Assembly (NCBI RefSeq): GCF_051379705.1
Contig: NZ_CP179868.1
Location: forward strand, 558,001 to 622,000
Origin: Ekhidna sp051379705
GTDB taxonomy: Bacteria; Bacteroidota; Bacteroidia; Cytophagales; Cyclobacteriaceae
Direction: 5' to 3'
DNA length: 64,000 nt
The notes under the pieces were generated by a model. It saw only the letters and a program-made list of their open reading frames with translations. It searched no databases and had not been told where the DNA came from. Of this stretch, positions 41,030 to 49,854 are shown in pieces. Each line of letters starts with the position of its first letter. The first letter of the stretch is position 1. A program made the position numbers and the translations under genes.

Positions 41030-42301
41030 ATGATTAAAAAGACATTACTAACAATTTCAGCCTGTGCGCTTATTCAATTTTTTGCCTTTCCTCAATTTAA
41101 ACTAAGTGCAGACTTCCGACCAAGAGCTGAATTCCGGGACGGATATCAAACCTTGAGTGAGCCCGGCGAAAAAGGAGTTTTTTTGATCACACAACGCACC
41201 CGACTCAATGCTTCATTCAAAGACAAAAATAAGATTGAGTCCTTTCTCTCTTTTCAGGATATTCGAACCTGGGGTCAATTCAACCTAAACACCACTGCCT
41301 CCACGGTGAATCTCTATCAAGCCTGGGTCAAATTCAATGTGGTCGATCGTCTTAGGCTTAAACTGGGTCGGCAGGAATTTGAATATGACGACCTTAAAAT
41401 CCTTAGTAACAGTACTTGGCGACTTCAGGCGCGAACACATGATGCAGCGTTATTGGAGTGGCAAAGTGCCGATTCCAGTTTTCAAGTGCACCTGGCCGGT
41501 GGAGTGAATAATGCAAGGGAAGTGCAGTTTCAGACGGCATTTAATGATGCAGGCTACTACAAAAATATGGGTATGGTTTGGCTCAATAAGAAGTTTGAGT
41601 CAACCGAACTGTCCTTCTTGTTTCTGGATTTAGGCCGACAATTAGCTGATACAACTATTAATCACTTCAAAACTATTGGCATATATGGTGTTCAGAGGTT
41701 TGGTGATATGAAGCTTACAGGTAGCTTCTACCTGCAGCGAGGTGAAAATCAGGCTGACCAAAACGTAGCAGCAAGCATGGCTGCTTTGCAGCTTCAAGTG
41801 CCATTGTCTCAAAGGTTCAGCCTTACAGGTGGTTTCGATGTTTTGTCTGGAACAAGTGCTGAAAACCTACAAGACCCTACTTTCAACGAAACCAATTCTT
41901 TCATCCCTCTGTATGCTCGGAGGCATAGATATTTTGGTATTCAGGACATGTTCTATGCCGGTGGATTCAATGTCCCTGGCGGACTTGCAGACTACTTCCT
42001 TAAGTTTAGATATAAGGTATCTGATAAGTGGAGCACAGCTATTCATGCCCATTCTTTCTCTACCCGAGAAAGCATTTTTGACACAGAAAACAGCACCATC
42101 ACAGATGACAAACATTTAGGCTATGAGCTAGATACATTTGTGACCTATAAGCCATATAGCAACATGACTGTGAGTTTCGCTTACACGCACTTTTTCGCAA
42201 CTGAGAGCATGAGAATCCTCAAGCAACGAGGCGATGAAGATGAGCTGGCCCACTTTGCTTATTTGCAACTTTCGTATACGCCAACATTGTTTAGCAAGTA
42301 G
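41030..42301 (+). CDS. Alginate export-like outer-membrane porin
   Basis: 423 aa from the ATG at 41030. A signal peptide (MIKKTLLTISACALIQFFA) is followed by KLSADFRPRAEFRDGYQTL and TQRTRLNASFKDKN, the N-terminal pattern of the alginate export (AlgE-like) family in Bacteroidota; strands continue through the chain (VNLYQAWVKFNVVDRLRLKL, GRQEFEYDDLKILSN) with amphipathic beta repeats to the end, KQRGDEDELAHFAYLQLSYT. An 18-strand type barrel is expected. Substrate is unknown; many members of this family are not linked to alginate. A leader of about 65 bases contains a perfect inverted repeat. It is divergent from the chemoreceptor gene. Confidence 0.8.
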   Translation: MIKKTLLTISACALIQFFAFPQFKLSADFRPRAEFRDGYQTLSEPGEKGVFLITQRTRLNASFKDKNKIESFLSFQDIRTWGQFNLNTTASTVNLYQAWVKFNVVDRLRLKLGRQEFEYDDLKILSNSTWRLQARTHDAALLEWQSADSSFQVHLAGGVNNAREVQFQTAFNDAGYYKNMGMVWLNKKFESTELSFLFLDLGRQLADTTINHFKTIGIYGVQRFGDMKLTGSFYLQRGENQADQNVAASMAALQLQVPLSQRFSLTGGFDVLSGTSAENLQDPTFNETNSFIPLYARRHRYFGIQDMFYAGGFNVPGGLADYFLKFRYKVSDKWSTAIHAHSFSTRESIFDTENSTITDDKHLGYELDTFVTYKPYSNMTVSFAYTHFFATESMRILKQRGDEDELAHFAYLQLSYTPTLFSK

Positions 42302-42312
42302 ATGAACTATTG

Positions 42313-42732
42313 ATGAAAAAATACATTCTATCCACCGATGAAATTATAAAAGAATTTTACGAAAAGTTCAAAGACAAAAAGGAGATCACCATGTTAAACC
42401 TGCTTCGCTACAATGAAGTGGCAGACTATTCTCCATTCCCTGACCTGGCTCCGCATAAACCAATTTCAGGTGAAAATGCTTATGCAGTATATACCAAGCT
42501 CGTTCTCCCAATCATGCAGAGGTTTTCTGGAAAAGTCAGGTTCATCGGAAAAAGTGAACGTTTTCTGATTGGTCCTCAGGAAGAAACATGGCATGCCGTT
42601 TTGCTAGTCGAGTATACCTCAGTTCACAAGTTCTTATCTTTCATTCAAAGTGAAGATTATCAGAAAATTTCACACCACAGAACAGCCGCTCTGGAAAATT
42701 CGAGGCTATTGCCAATAGAAGAATTGAAATGA
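42313..42732 (+). CDS. DUF1330-family protein
   Basis: 139 aa from the ATG at 42313, preceded by an overlapping TTG codon. The pattern is that of DUF1330 (a small ferredoxin-like alpha+beta fold): EITMLNLLRYNEVADY, GENAYAVYTKLVLPIM, RFIGKSERFLIGPQEETWHA, VLLVEYTSVHKFLSFIQSED, then YQKISHHRTAALENSRLLPI. Function of the family is unclear. It follows the porin gene by 11 bases and could be co-transcribed. It converges with metG, 8 bases between stops. Confidence 0.75.
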   Translation: MKKYILSTDEIIKEFYEKFKDKKEITMLNLLRYNEVADYSPFPDLAPHKPISGENAYAVYTKLVLPIMQRFSGKVRFIGKSERFLIGPQEETWHAVLLVEYTSVHKFLSFIQSEDYQKISHHRTAALENSRLLPIEELK

Positions 42733-42740
42733 CTGTTTAA

Positions 42741-44795
42741 TTAAGCAACACTAGCACCATTTTGTGCATCTTCTCCGGGACTAACAGCGATTAATTTGCC
42801 ATCGGCATTTTCAGCAAAAAGTAACATTCCTTGAGACTCCACACCCATGATCTTGCGAGGCGCCAGATTAGCCATCACCGTTACTTTCTTTCCAATCATC
42901 TCTTCTGGAGTAAAGTGTTTGGCCACACCACTTAGGATTGTGCGCGTTTCTAAACCCATGTCCACAGTAAACATCAATAGCTTGTTCGACTTCTCCACCT
43001 TCTCTGCGGTCTTAATCTCTCCCACTCTCAAATCCATTTTCATGAAATCATCAAATACGATCTCATCTTTTAGCGCAGGTAAATCAGGTGTATTCGTTTC
43101 TTGTTCGTTCATTTTCTTCGTTTCCAAAAGTTTGTTCACTTGTTTTTCTACGTCCTTATCTTCTATTTTCTCAAAAAGTAGCGACGCCTTGTTGAGTTGG
43201 TGATCATCGGCTAAATAATCAACACCTCCGGCTTCTGACCATGACTTTTTCTCGGTATTGAAGATATCTATCAATTTTTGTGCTGTGTGAGGTAGGAATG
43301 GCTCACAGACAATCGACAAATTGGCGCTTATTTGTAATGCAATATTCAGAATGGTCTCTACTCTGCTTTGATCTTCCTTGATCAATTTCCATGGTTCTGT
43401 ATCCGCCAGGTATTTGTTGCCAATACGAGCAAGTTCCATCATCTGTGTAAGTGCTTCACGAAACTTAAACTGATCCAGTGCGGCTTCAATTTTTGCGGGT
43501 GCCTCGCTCACTGCCTTTATTACCTCATCATCAATCGGCTGTAATTCATTTCTTGCCGGTACTTTGCCTTCAAAATACTTATGTGTTAACACGACGGCTC
43601 GATTTACGAAGTTGCCAAAGATGGCTACCAGCTCACTATTATTCCGGGTCTGGAAATCCTTCCAGGTAAAATCATTGTCTTTGGTTTCCGGTGCATTGGC
43701 TGTCAAGGTATACCTCAGTACATCCTGCTTATCAGGAAACTCTTCCAAATACTCGTGAAGCCAAACCGCCCAATTTCTGGAAGTGGAAATCTTGTTACTT
43801 TCCAAATTCAAAAACTCGTTGGCAGGTACATTATCCGGAAGTACATAAGATCCTTCAGCCTTTAACAAGGTCGGAAAAATGATGCAATGGAAAACAATAT
43901 TATCCTTTCCAATAAAGTGAAGTAATCGGGTGTCTTCCGACTTCCAATAGTCTTCCCAATTCTTGCCCTGATCTTTTGCCCATTGCTTTGTGGCAGAAAT
44001 GTAGCCGATAGGTGCATCAAACCACACATACAATACCTTTCCTTCTCCGCCTTCAACAGGAACGGGAATGCCCCATTTCAAATCTCGAGTCATTGGTCGC
44101 GGACGCAAGCCATTGTCGATCCAACTTTTGCATTGGCCATAGACATTGGACTTCCATTCCTTGTGACCTTCCAGCAACCATTCTTTCAACCAAGGCTCGT
44201 ATTGATCCAGTGGCAAATACCAGTGCTTGGTTTCCTTCATAATAGGAGCCTCACCACTCAGCATCGACTTAGGATTCTTTAGCTCAGATGGACTCAGTGT
44301 AGTTCCACAATTTTCACATTGATCTCCATAAGCTTCAGGGAAGCTGCAGTTTGGGCATGTTCCTTTGATGTATCTGTCAGCTAAGAACTGCTGTTCTTTT
44401 TCATCAAAGAACTGTTCGGATGTTTCGACCGTGAACTTTCCGTCAGCCTCCATCTTCTCGAAGAATTCAGAAGCAGTTTCATGATGGAGTTCAGATGAGG
44501 TGCGATGATAGATATTGAAACTAATCCCAAACTTCTCAAAAGAGTTTTTGATCTGGTTGTGGTAAAAATCCACTACTTCCTGTGGTGATTTTCCTTCTTT
44601 TCGTGCTCGCAGTTCAATTGCCACCCCATGTTCATCGGATCCGCAGACAAACGCTACATCTTCACCTTTGCTTCTCAGATATCTCACATAAATGTCAGCT
44701 GGCACATATACACCAGCTAAATGCCCAATATGAACAGGTCCATTAGCATAGGGCAAAGCTGCTGTGATTGTATGTCTTTTGTAGTTCTTGCTCAT
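42741..44795 (-). CDS. metG: Methionyl-tRNA synthetase
   Basis: 684 aa with the full-length bacterial architecture. HIGH motif in PYANGPVHIGHLAGVY near residue 20, a zinc-binding insertion with GTCPNC and YGDQCENCG (about 150-170), the KMSKS-like loop NKISTSRN at about 345, an anticodon-binding helical domain, a disordered linker, and the C-terminal tRNA-binding domain (about 580-684; FDDFMKMDLRVGEI, ILSGVAKHFTPEEM, KVTVMANLAPRKIMGV). The ATG at 44795 is preferred to 44816 because the -7 box (44814-44821) overlaps the upstream one. It is divergent from typA. Confidence 0.97.
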   Translation of the reverse strand: MSKNYKRHTITAALPYANGPVHIGHLAGVYVPADIYVRYLRSKGEDVAFVCGSDEHGVAIELRARKEGKSPQEVVDFYHNQIKNSFEKFGISFNIYHRTSSELHHETASEFFEKMEADGKFTVETSEQFFDEKEQQFLADRYIKGTCPNCSFPEAYGDQCENCGTTLSPSELKNPKSMLSGEAPIMKETKHWYLPLDQYEPWLKEWLLEGHKEWKSNVYGQCKSWIDNGLRPRPMTRDLKWGIPVPVEGGEGKVLYVWFDAPIGYISATKQWAKDQGKNWEDYWKSEDTRLLHFIGKDNIVFHCIIFPTLLKAEGSYVLPDNVPANEFLNLESNKISTSRNWAVWLHEYLEEFPDKQDVLRYTLTANAPETKDNDFTWKDFQTRNNSELVAIFGNFVNRAVVLTHKYFEGKVPARNELQPIDDEVIKAVSEAPAKIEAALDQFKFREALTQMMELARIGNKYLADTEPWKLIKEDQSRVETILNIALQISANLSIVCEPFLPHTAQKLIDIFNTEKKSWSEAGGVDYLADDHQLNKASLLFEKIEDKDVEKQVNKLLETKKMNEQETNTPDLPALKDEIVFDDFMKMDLRVGEIKTAEKVEKSNKLLMFTVDMGLETRTILSGVAKHFTPEEMIGKKVTVMANLAPRKIMGVESQGMLLFAENADGKLIAVSPGEDAQNGASVA

Positions 44796-44813
44796 AATTT
44801 CGATAAGAGAGCG

Positions 44814-44821
44814 CAAATATA
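44814..44821 (-). promoter_or_regulatory. -7 box TATATTTG of metG
   Basis: Minus-strand TATATTTG (plus-strand CAAATATA) gives a transcription start near 44807 and fits translation from 44795. No clear -33 TTG is visible. It faces the typA promoter at 44867, with 45 bases between the boxes. Confidence 0.6.
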
Positions 44822-44866
44822 CCTTTTGTGTTCAGCTGAAATAGTGCATTCCACAATCATTCTGTC

Positions 44867-44874
44867 TAATTTTG
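44867..44874 (+). promoter_or_regulatory. -7 box TAATTTTG of typA
   Basis: TAATTTTG is an exact TAnnTTTG match, 19 bases before the typA ATG at 44894. No obvious -33 element is present at the standard distance. Confidence 0.6.
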
Positions 44875-44893
44875 CGCCCGAATTAAGATTTGC

Positions 44894-46708
44894 ATGCAAG
44901 AAATTAGAAATATTGCCATCATCGCACACGTTGACCATGGCAAAACCACACTCGTTGACAAGATCATTTACGCAACTCAGGAGTTTCGAGAGAATCAGGA
45001 GAAAGGTGAACTTATCCTTGACAACAATGATCTGGAACGAGAAAGAGGGATTACGATCCTTTCCAAAAATGTATCAGCAGAATACAAAGGAGTAAAAATA
45101 AACATCATCGATACACCTGGTCACTCCGATTTTGGAGGCGAAGTAGAGCGTGTATTAAAAATGGCTGATGGAGTAATCCTTTTGTGTGATGCTTTTGAAG
45201 GACCTATGCCTCAAACCAGATTTGTATTAGGCAAAGCATTGGGTCTGGGGCTCAAACCCATAGTTGTGGTAAATAAAGTAGACAAAGAAAATTGCCGACC
45301 GGATGAGGTACATGAGCAAGTGTTTGATTTGATGTTTTCATTGGATGCTACCGAAGAACAACTTGATTTTCATACCCTGTATGGGTCTAGCAAGCAAGGG
45401 TGGATGAGTGAAGATTGGAAAGCACCCACTGATAATATCACTCCTTTATTAGACAAGATTATAGAAGTGATACCAGCTCCCGAATTCAAAGATGGCGTGC
45501 CTGCAATGCGAATTACTTCGCTGGATTATTCATCTTTTACAGGGAGAATAGCAATTGGTCGAGTGTGGCAAGGAACCCTAAAAGAAGGAGCCTCACTTGG
45601 CATTAGCAAGAAGGATGGCTCAATGAAACGAGTAAAAATCAAAGAGTTACATGTATTCGAAGGTCTAGGTAAAAAGAAGGTTGCTGAAGTAAGGGCTGGT
45701 GATATCTGTGCAGTTACGGGCATTGAGGGATTTGACATTGGCGATACATTAACTGATTTTGAAAACCCTGAAATTCTTTCTCGAATTGCGATTGATGAGC
45801 CTACTATGAGTATGCTTTTCACAATCAATGATTCACCGTTCTTTGGTAAAGAAGGGAAGTTCGTGACCTCTCGTCACCTTCGTGATCGTTTGATGAAAGA
45901 ATTGGAAAAGAACCTGGCCTTAAAAGTTCAGGAAACTGATAAAGAAGATAAATTTCTTGTTTTCGGTCGTGGCGTGCTTCACTTGTCTGTTTTAATCGAG
46001 ACAATGCGACGTGAAGGCTATGAACTTCAAGTAGGTCAGCCACAGGTTCTTTTTAAAGAAGATGAAAATGGGCAAAAGCTTGAGCCAATTGAGCACATGG
46101 TTATCGACGTGCCAGAGGAATATTCAGGAAAAGCCATTGAGCTCGTGACGCAACGTAAAGGTGAATTGAAAGTGATGGAGCCAAAAGGAAACATCCAACA
46201 CCTTGAGTTTGAAATCCCATCGAGAGGCCTTATTGGATTGAGAAATAACATGCTCACAGCTACAGCTGGTGAGGCAGTGATGACTCATAGGTTAAAGGAA
46301 TATCAACCATTCAAAGGCGAAATAGCTGGTAGAATTAACGGCTCGTTGATTTCTATTGAAAATGGACCAGGAACTGCATATTCCATTGACAAGCTACAAG
46401 ACAGAGGATCTTTCTTCGTGGATCCTGGTGTGGATTTGTACATCGGACAAGTAATTGGAGAGCATTCAAGAGGCAATGATTTGGTTGTAAACATCCAAAA
46501 AGGAAAGAAACTGACAAACATGCGTACTTCGGGAACCGACAACAATGCCAAAATTATTCCTGCAAAAAAATTCAGTCTTGAGGAGGCGCTTGAGTACATC
46601 CAGAAAGACGAATATGTTGAAGTAACTCCAAAGTCCATCCGGATGCGAAAGATCTATCTAGATGAAAATCAGCGAAAACGAATGGCCAACGCTGAGAATC
46701 AAGCTTAG
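44894..46708 (+). CDS. typA: Ribosome-associated GTPase TypA/BipA
   Basis: 604 aa translation-type GTPase that acts on ribosome assembly and stress adaptation. P-loop AHVDHGKTTLVDKI near residue 10, switch RERGITILSKN, G3 DTPGHSDFGGEVERV, G4 NKVDKEN. The domain II beta barrel and the C-terminal EF-G-like domains follow (PRGLIGLRNNML-type segment reads SRGLIGLRNNMLTATAGEA), and the family-specific C-terminal part has SIENGPGTAYSIDKLQDRG. All GTPase motifs are complete. It is followed by a strong terminator. Confidence 0.97.
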   Translation: MQEIRNIAIIAHVDHGKTTLVDKIIYATQEFRENQEKGELILDNNDLERERGITILSKNVSAEYKGVKINIIDTPGHSDFGGEVERVLKMADGVILLCDAFEGPMPQTRFVLGKALGLGLKPIVVVNKVDKENCRPDEVHEQVFDLMFSLDATEEQLDFHTLYGSSKQGWMSEDWKAPTDNITPLLDKIIEVIPAPEFKDGVPAMRITSLDYSSFTGRIAIGRVWQGTLKEGASLGISKKDGSMKRVKIKELHVFEGLGKKKVAEVRAGDICAVTGIEGFDIGDTLTDFENPEILSRIAIDEPTMSMLFTINDSPFFGKEGKFVTSRHLRDRLMKELEKNLALKVQETDKEDKFLVFGRGVLHLSVLIETMRREGYELQVGQPQVLFKEDENGQKLEPIEHMVIDVPEEYSGKAIELVTQRKGELKVMEPKGNIQHLEFEIPSRGLIGLRNNMLTATAGEAVMTHRLKEYQPFKGEIAGRINGSLISIENGPGTAYSIDKLQDRGSFFVDPGVDLYIGQVIGEHSRGNDLVVNIQKGKKLTNMRTSGTDNNAKIIPAKKFSLEEALEYIQKDEYVEVTPKSIRMRKIYLDENQRKRMANAENQA

Positions 46709-46715
46709 AAATTAT

Positions 46716-46744
46716 AAAAGGTGCTAACGGCGCCTTTTTTTTTT
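46716..46744 (+). terminator. Terminator after typA
   Basis: AAAAGGTGC (46716-46724) pairs with GCGCCTTTT (46730-46738) with one G-T pair and a five-base loop, followed by a run of T to about 46744. Confidence 0.85.
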
Positions 46745-46778
46745 GCTACCTATCTCCTTTATTGAAGTGATCAGAAGG

Positions 46779-46817
46779 CGTAAAACGTGCATTTAAAACA
46801 AAAAATGGCATTTTACG
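46779..46817 (+). other. Imperfect long hairpin upstream of the M16 peptidase gene
   Basis: CGTAAAA/TTTTACG (7 pairs), then a two-base bulge CG, TGC/GCA and a one-base bulge, ATTT/AAAT: 14 pairs in total around an eight-base A-rich loop. It ends 43 bases before the ATG at 46861, so it lies in or near the leader. No T-tract follows. Confidence 0.5.
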
Positions 46818-46860
46818 TTCCCATTAAAATTCAATCATTTCAATAAATAATCACTCAATT

Positions 46861-49719
46861 ATGAAAAAGTTATGGCTCATAGTGGCATTATTGGCAAGTT
46901 CAATGGCTTTTGCCCAAACCAAGCTAGTAGAAAAAGTCACCAAAAAAGGAGATGAAATTGTAATCCCTTACGAGAAGTATGTATTGGACAATGGTCTTAC
47001 CCTAATTATTCATGAAGACCATTCAGATCCATTGGTTCATGTAGATGTAACGTACCACGTAGGATCTGCAAGAGAAGAGTTAAACAAATCCGGATTTGCT
47101 CACTTCTTTGAGCACATGATGTTCCAAGGATCAGAAAATGTTGCAGATGAAGAGCATTTCAAGATAGTGACGGAGGCAGGTGGCACATTAAATGGTACCA
47201 CCAACAGAGATCGAACAAACTATTTTGAAACTGTACCGAGTAATCAGTTAGAAACTATGCTTTGGCTGGAAGCCGACCGAATGGGTTTCTTCCTCAATGC
47301 GGTAACTCAGGAGAAATTTGAAGTGCAGCGTGCTACTGTTAAAAATGAAAAAGGGCAAAATTATGACAATTCACCCTATGGTCGATGGAGTGAGGTGAAT
47401 GCTGGATCTCTATATCCATACGGACATCCATATTCATGGCTAACAATTGGAAGGTTGGAAGATTTAGATCGAGTAGATGTTGAAGATTTAAAGAAGTTTT
47501 TCATGAGATGGTATGGCCCCAACAATGCAACGCTTACCGTTGGTGGTGATGTAGACCCAAAAGATGTAATTAAGAAAGTAGAAAAACTCTTTGGTGTTAT
47601 CCCAAGTGGTCCCGAAGTTCAGCCATTGGAATTAGAGGCGCCAACGCTCGAAAGCGATCGATATGTATCCTATGTGGATTCAAACATTCGCTTTCCTGCA
47701 TTGCTCTTTACTTTCCCTACGGTTCCAAGGTTCCACGAAGATGAAGCTGCATTAGATTGTCTTTCGGAAATTTTAGGGACAGGAAGAAGCTCTTATTTTT
47801 ATAAGAAATTTGTTCTCACAAAAAAAGCAATTCAAGCTTCCACCTTCCATCCTACCAGCGAACATGCTGGTGAATTTTCACTTTTTGCTTTACCATTCCC
47901 TGGAGGAACCTTAGCAGATTTCGAAGTTCAGATTAGAGAGATTCTTGCAGAGTTTGAGAAAAACGGAGTTTCGGATGATGACATAATCAAATTCAAGGCG
48001 AATCAAGAGCAAAGTATGATAAATGGCTTGGCCAGTGTTTCCGGAAAAGTGAGTCAACTTGCTTCTTATGAGACTTTTTATGAAAATCCTAATGGGATCA
48101 AATACGATCTGGATCGATACATGAGCATCACCAAGGAAGATGTAATGCGAGTCTATAACAAGTACATTAAAGGAAAAGCAGCCGTTATTCAAAGCGTGAT
48201 ACCGAATGAGGAAACAGCTCCTGCGAAGGAAGACAACTACGAAATTCCTAGAGAAGGAAATAATACATTCCCGACAACAGACTATAGCGGCTTAAGCTAT
48301 ACGCGTCCCACTGGGGATGATTTTGATAGAAGCGAAAGACCTCCATTAGGACCGAATCCTTCCATCAAAGTGCCTGATTTTTGGAAAGAGACCTATGCAA
48401 ACGGAATCAAAGTAATAGGTACCGAATCCAATGAAATTCCAGTAGTTGCATTGCAGCTCACGATCAACGGCGGTCATAAAATGGATGCATATGCTCCTAA
48501 AAAATCTGGTCTTGCTTCGTTGACAGCAAGCATGATGAATGAAGCTACAGAGAACTACACCTCTGAGCAAATCCAAGAAGAACTTCGTAAAATAGGCAGT
48601 AGTATCAACATCTTTGGTGGTAACTCATCCACCACGATGACTATCTCCTCTTTGAAGAAGAACCTGGCAAGAACTCTAGGGATCGCAGAAGAGATTTTGA
48701 AAAATCCTGCCTTCAATCAAGAAGATTTTGACAGGCTGAAAAATCAGCAAATGGAAGGCATAAAAGCCTCACAAAAAGATCCTGCAAGTATAGCCAGATC
48801 AGTATTCAACAGGTTGATGTATGGCGACCAGCACATCTACTCTGTTTCCTCTCAGGGAATTGAGGAAACGGTTGAGAATATCTCATTGGATGATGTAAAA
48901 GAATTTTACAGCAAATACTATTCACCAAATGTTTCTGAACTGGTGGTGGTTGGTGATATTTCAAAGAATGAAATTGACGCTTACCTTGGATTCTTGAAGA
49001 ACTGGGAAAGCAAAGACACAAAAATCCCAGAATTACCAGATGCAAAGCCATCTGATGAGACGAAGATTTATTTAGTAGACAAGGTGGATGCTCCTCAATC
49101 ACAGGTTAGAATTGGTTACGTCACTGACTTGGATTATGATGTGACTGGGGATTACTATAAATCTACTTTGATGAATTTCCCGCTTGGAGGAGCGTTTAAC
49201 AGTAGGATTAACCTCAATCTTAGAGAAGATAAAGGTTGGACTTACGGAGCTAGATCTTTCTTCAATGGTAGCGATGAGCCTGCACCATTTGTAGCCTCGG
49301 CTGGTGTAAAAGCAGCAGCTACTGATAGTTCAGTTGTAGAGTTTATGAAGGAAATCACAAACTATCGTAATGATGGAATCACAGATGCTGAATTGAAATT
49401 TATGAGAAGTGCCATCGGACAAAGAGATGCGAGAAGCTATGAAACGCCTCGTCAAAAAGCCAACTTTCTAAGACGCATCAATCATTACAATCTAGATAAG
49501 AATTTCGTTGAAAAACAGAACAAAATCATTGCTACCATTTCTAAAGATGAGATCAATGGCTTGGCCAAAAAATATCTGCAGGATGAAAATCTATACATTC
49601 TTGTTGTGGGCGATGGAGCAAGCAATCGTTCCAAACTTGAAAAGCTGGGATACGAGATTGTAGACGTCAATGAAAAAGGAGACATCATAGATGAGAATAA
49701 GATTGATGTGAAGAAATAG
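46861..49719 (+). CDS. M16 family zinc metallopeptidase (pitrilysin-like), two-domain form
   Basis: 952 aa with a signal peptide (MKKLWLIVALLASSMAFAQ). The first M16 domain (about 45-250) has the inverted zinc motif HFFEH (residues 81-85) within AHFFEHMMFQGSE and the downstream Glu region VKNEKGQNYD. The second half (about 510-950) resembles a second M16 domain without zinc ligands and holds FPLGGAFNSRINLNLREDKG and TYGARSFFNG, the R/Y region used by the family for substrate binding. Such exported proteins degrade peptides in the periplasm. No adjacent metal gene is seen. It is followed by a hairpin and a terminator before the M61 gene. Confidence 0.93.
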   Translation: MKKLWLIVALLASSMAFAQTKLVEKVTKKGDEIVIPYEKYVLDNGLTLIIHEDHSDPLVHVDVTYHVGSAREELNKSGFAHFFEHMMFQGSENVADEEHFKIVTEAGGTLNGTTNRDRTNYFETVPSNQLETMLWLEADRMGFFLNAVTQEKFEVQRATVKNEKGQNYDNSPYGRWSEVNAGSLYPYGHPYSWLTIGRLEDLDRVDVEDLKKFFMRWYGPNNATLTVGGDVDPKDVIKKVEKLFGVIPSGPEVQPLELEAPTLESDRYVSYVDSNIRFPALLFTFPTVPRFHEDEAALDCLSEILGTGRSSYFYKKFVLTKKAIQASTFHPTSEHAGEFSLFALPFPGGTLADFEVQIREILAEFEKNGVSDDDIIKFKANQEQSMINGLASVSGKVSQLASYETFYENPNGIKYDLDRYMSITKEDVMRVYNKYIKGKAAVIQSVIPNEETAPAKEDNYEIPREGNNTFPTTDYSGLSYTRPTGDDFDRSERPPLGPNPSIKVPDFWKETYANGIKVIGTESNEIPVVALQLTINGGHKMDAYAPKKSGLASLTASMMNEATENYTSEQIQEELRKIGSSINIFGGNSSTTMTISSLKKNLARTLGIAEEILKNPAFNQEDFDRLKNQQMEGIKASQKDPASIARSVFNRLMYGDQHIYSVSSQGIEETVENISLDDVKEFYSKYYSPNVSELVVVGDISKNEIDAYLGFLKNWESKDTKIPELPDAKPSDETKIYLVDKVDAPQSQVRIGYVTDLDYDVTGDYYKSTLMNFPLGGAFNSRINLNLREDKGWTYGARSFFNGSDEPAPFVASAGVKAAATDSSVVEFMKEITNYRNDGITDAELKFMRSAIGQRDARSYETPRQKANFLRRINHYNLDKNFVEKQNKIIATISKDEINGLAKKYLQDENLYILVVGDGASNRSKLEKLGYEIVDVNEKGDIIDENKIDVKK

Positions 49720-49739
49720 TTCCGAGTAATAAAATTGCC

Positions 49740-49763
49740 AGGGATTTGACAATTCAAATCCCT
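49740..49763 (+). other. Perfect 10-base hairpin after the M16 gene
   Basis: AGGGATTTGA (49740-49749), loop CAAT, TCAAATCCCT (49754-49763). No T-tract follows. It lies 21 bases past the M16 stop and before the T-tailed terminator at 49785, so it may protect the 3' end or mark a separate site. Confidence 0.6.
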
Positions 49764-49784
49764 ACTGCACCACTCATATAAATT

Positions 49785-49818
49785 AACCCCTATTAACAAA
49801 CAATAGGGGTTTTTTTAC
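49785..49818 (+). terminator. Terminator after the M16 peptidase gene
   Basis: AACCCCTATT (49785-49794), a seven-base spacer (loop), AATAGGGGTT (49802-49811) and a T run to about 49817: a perfect ten-base stem. Confidence 0.9.
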
Positions 49819-49854
49819 GCTTAAACTTGCACAGTATTTGTTACTAAAACCATT

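Noticed and set aside
44012..44282. Plus-strand ORFs opposite metG
   Set aside because: Antisense shadows of conserved synthetase motifs, no start signals.
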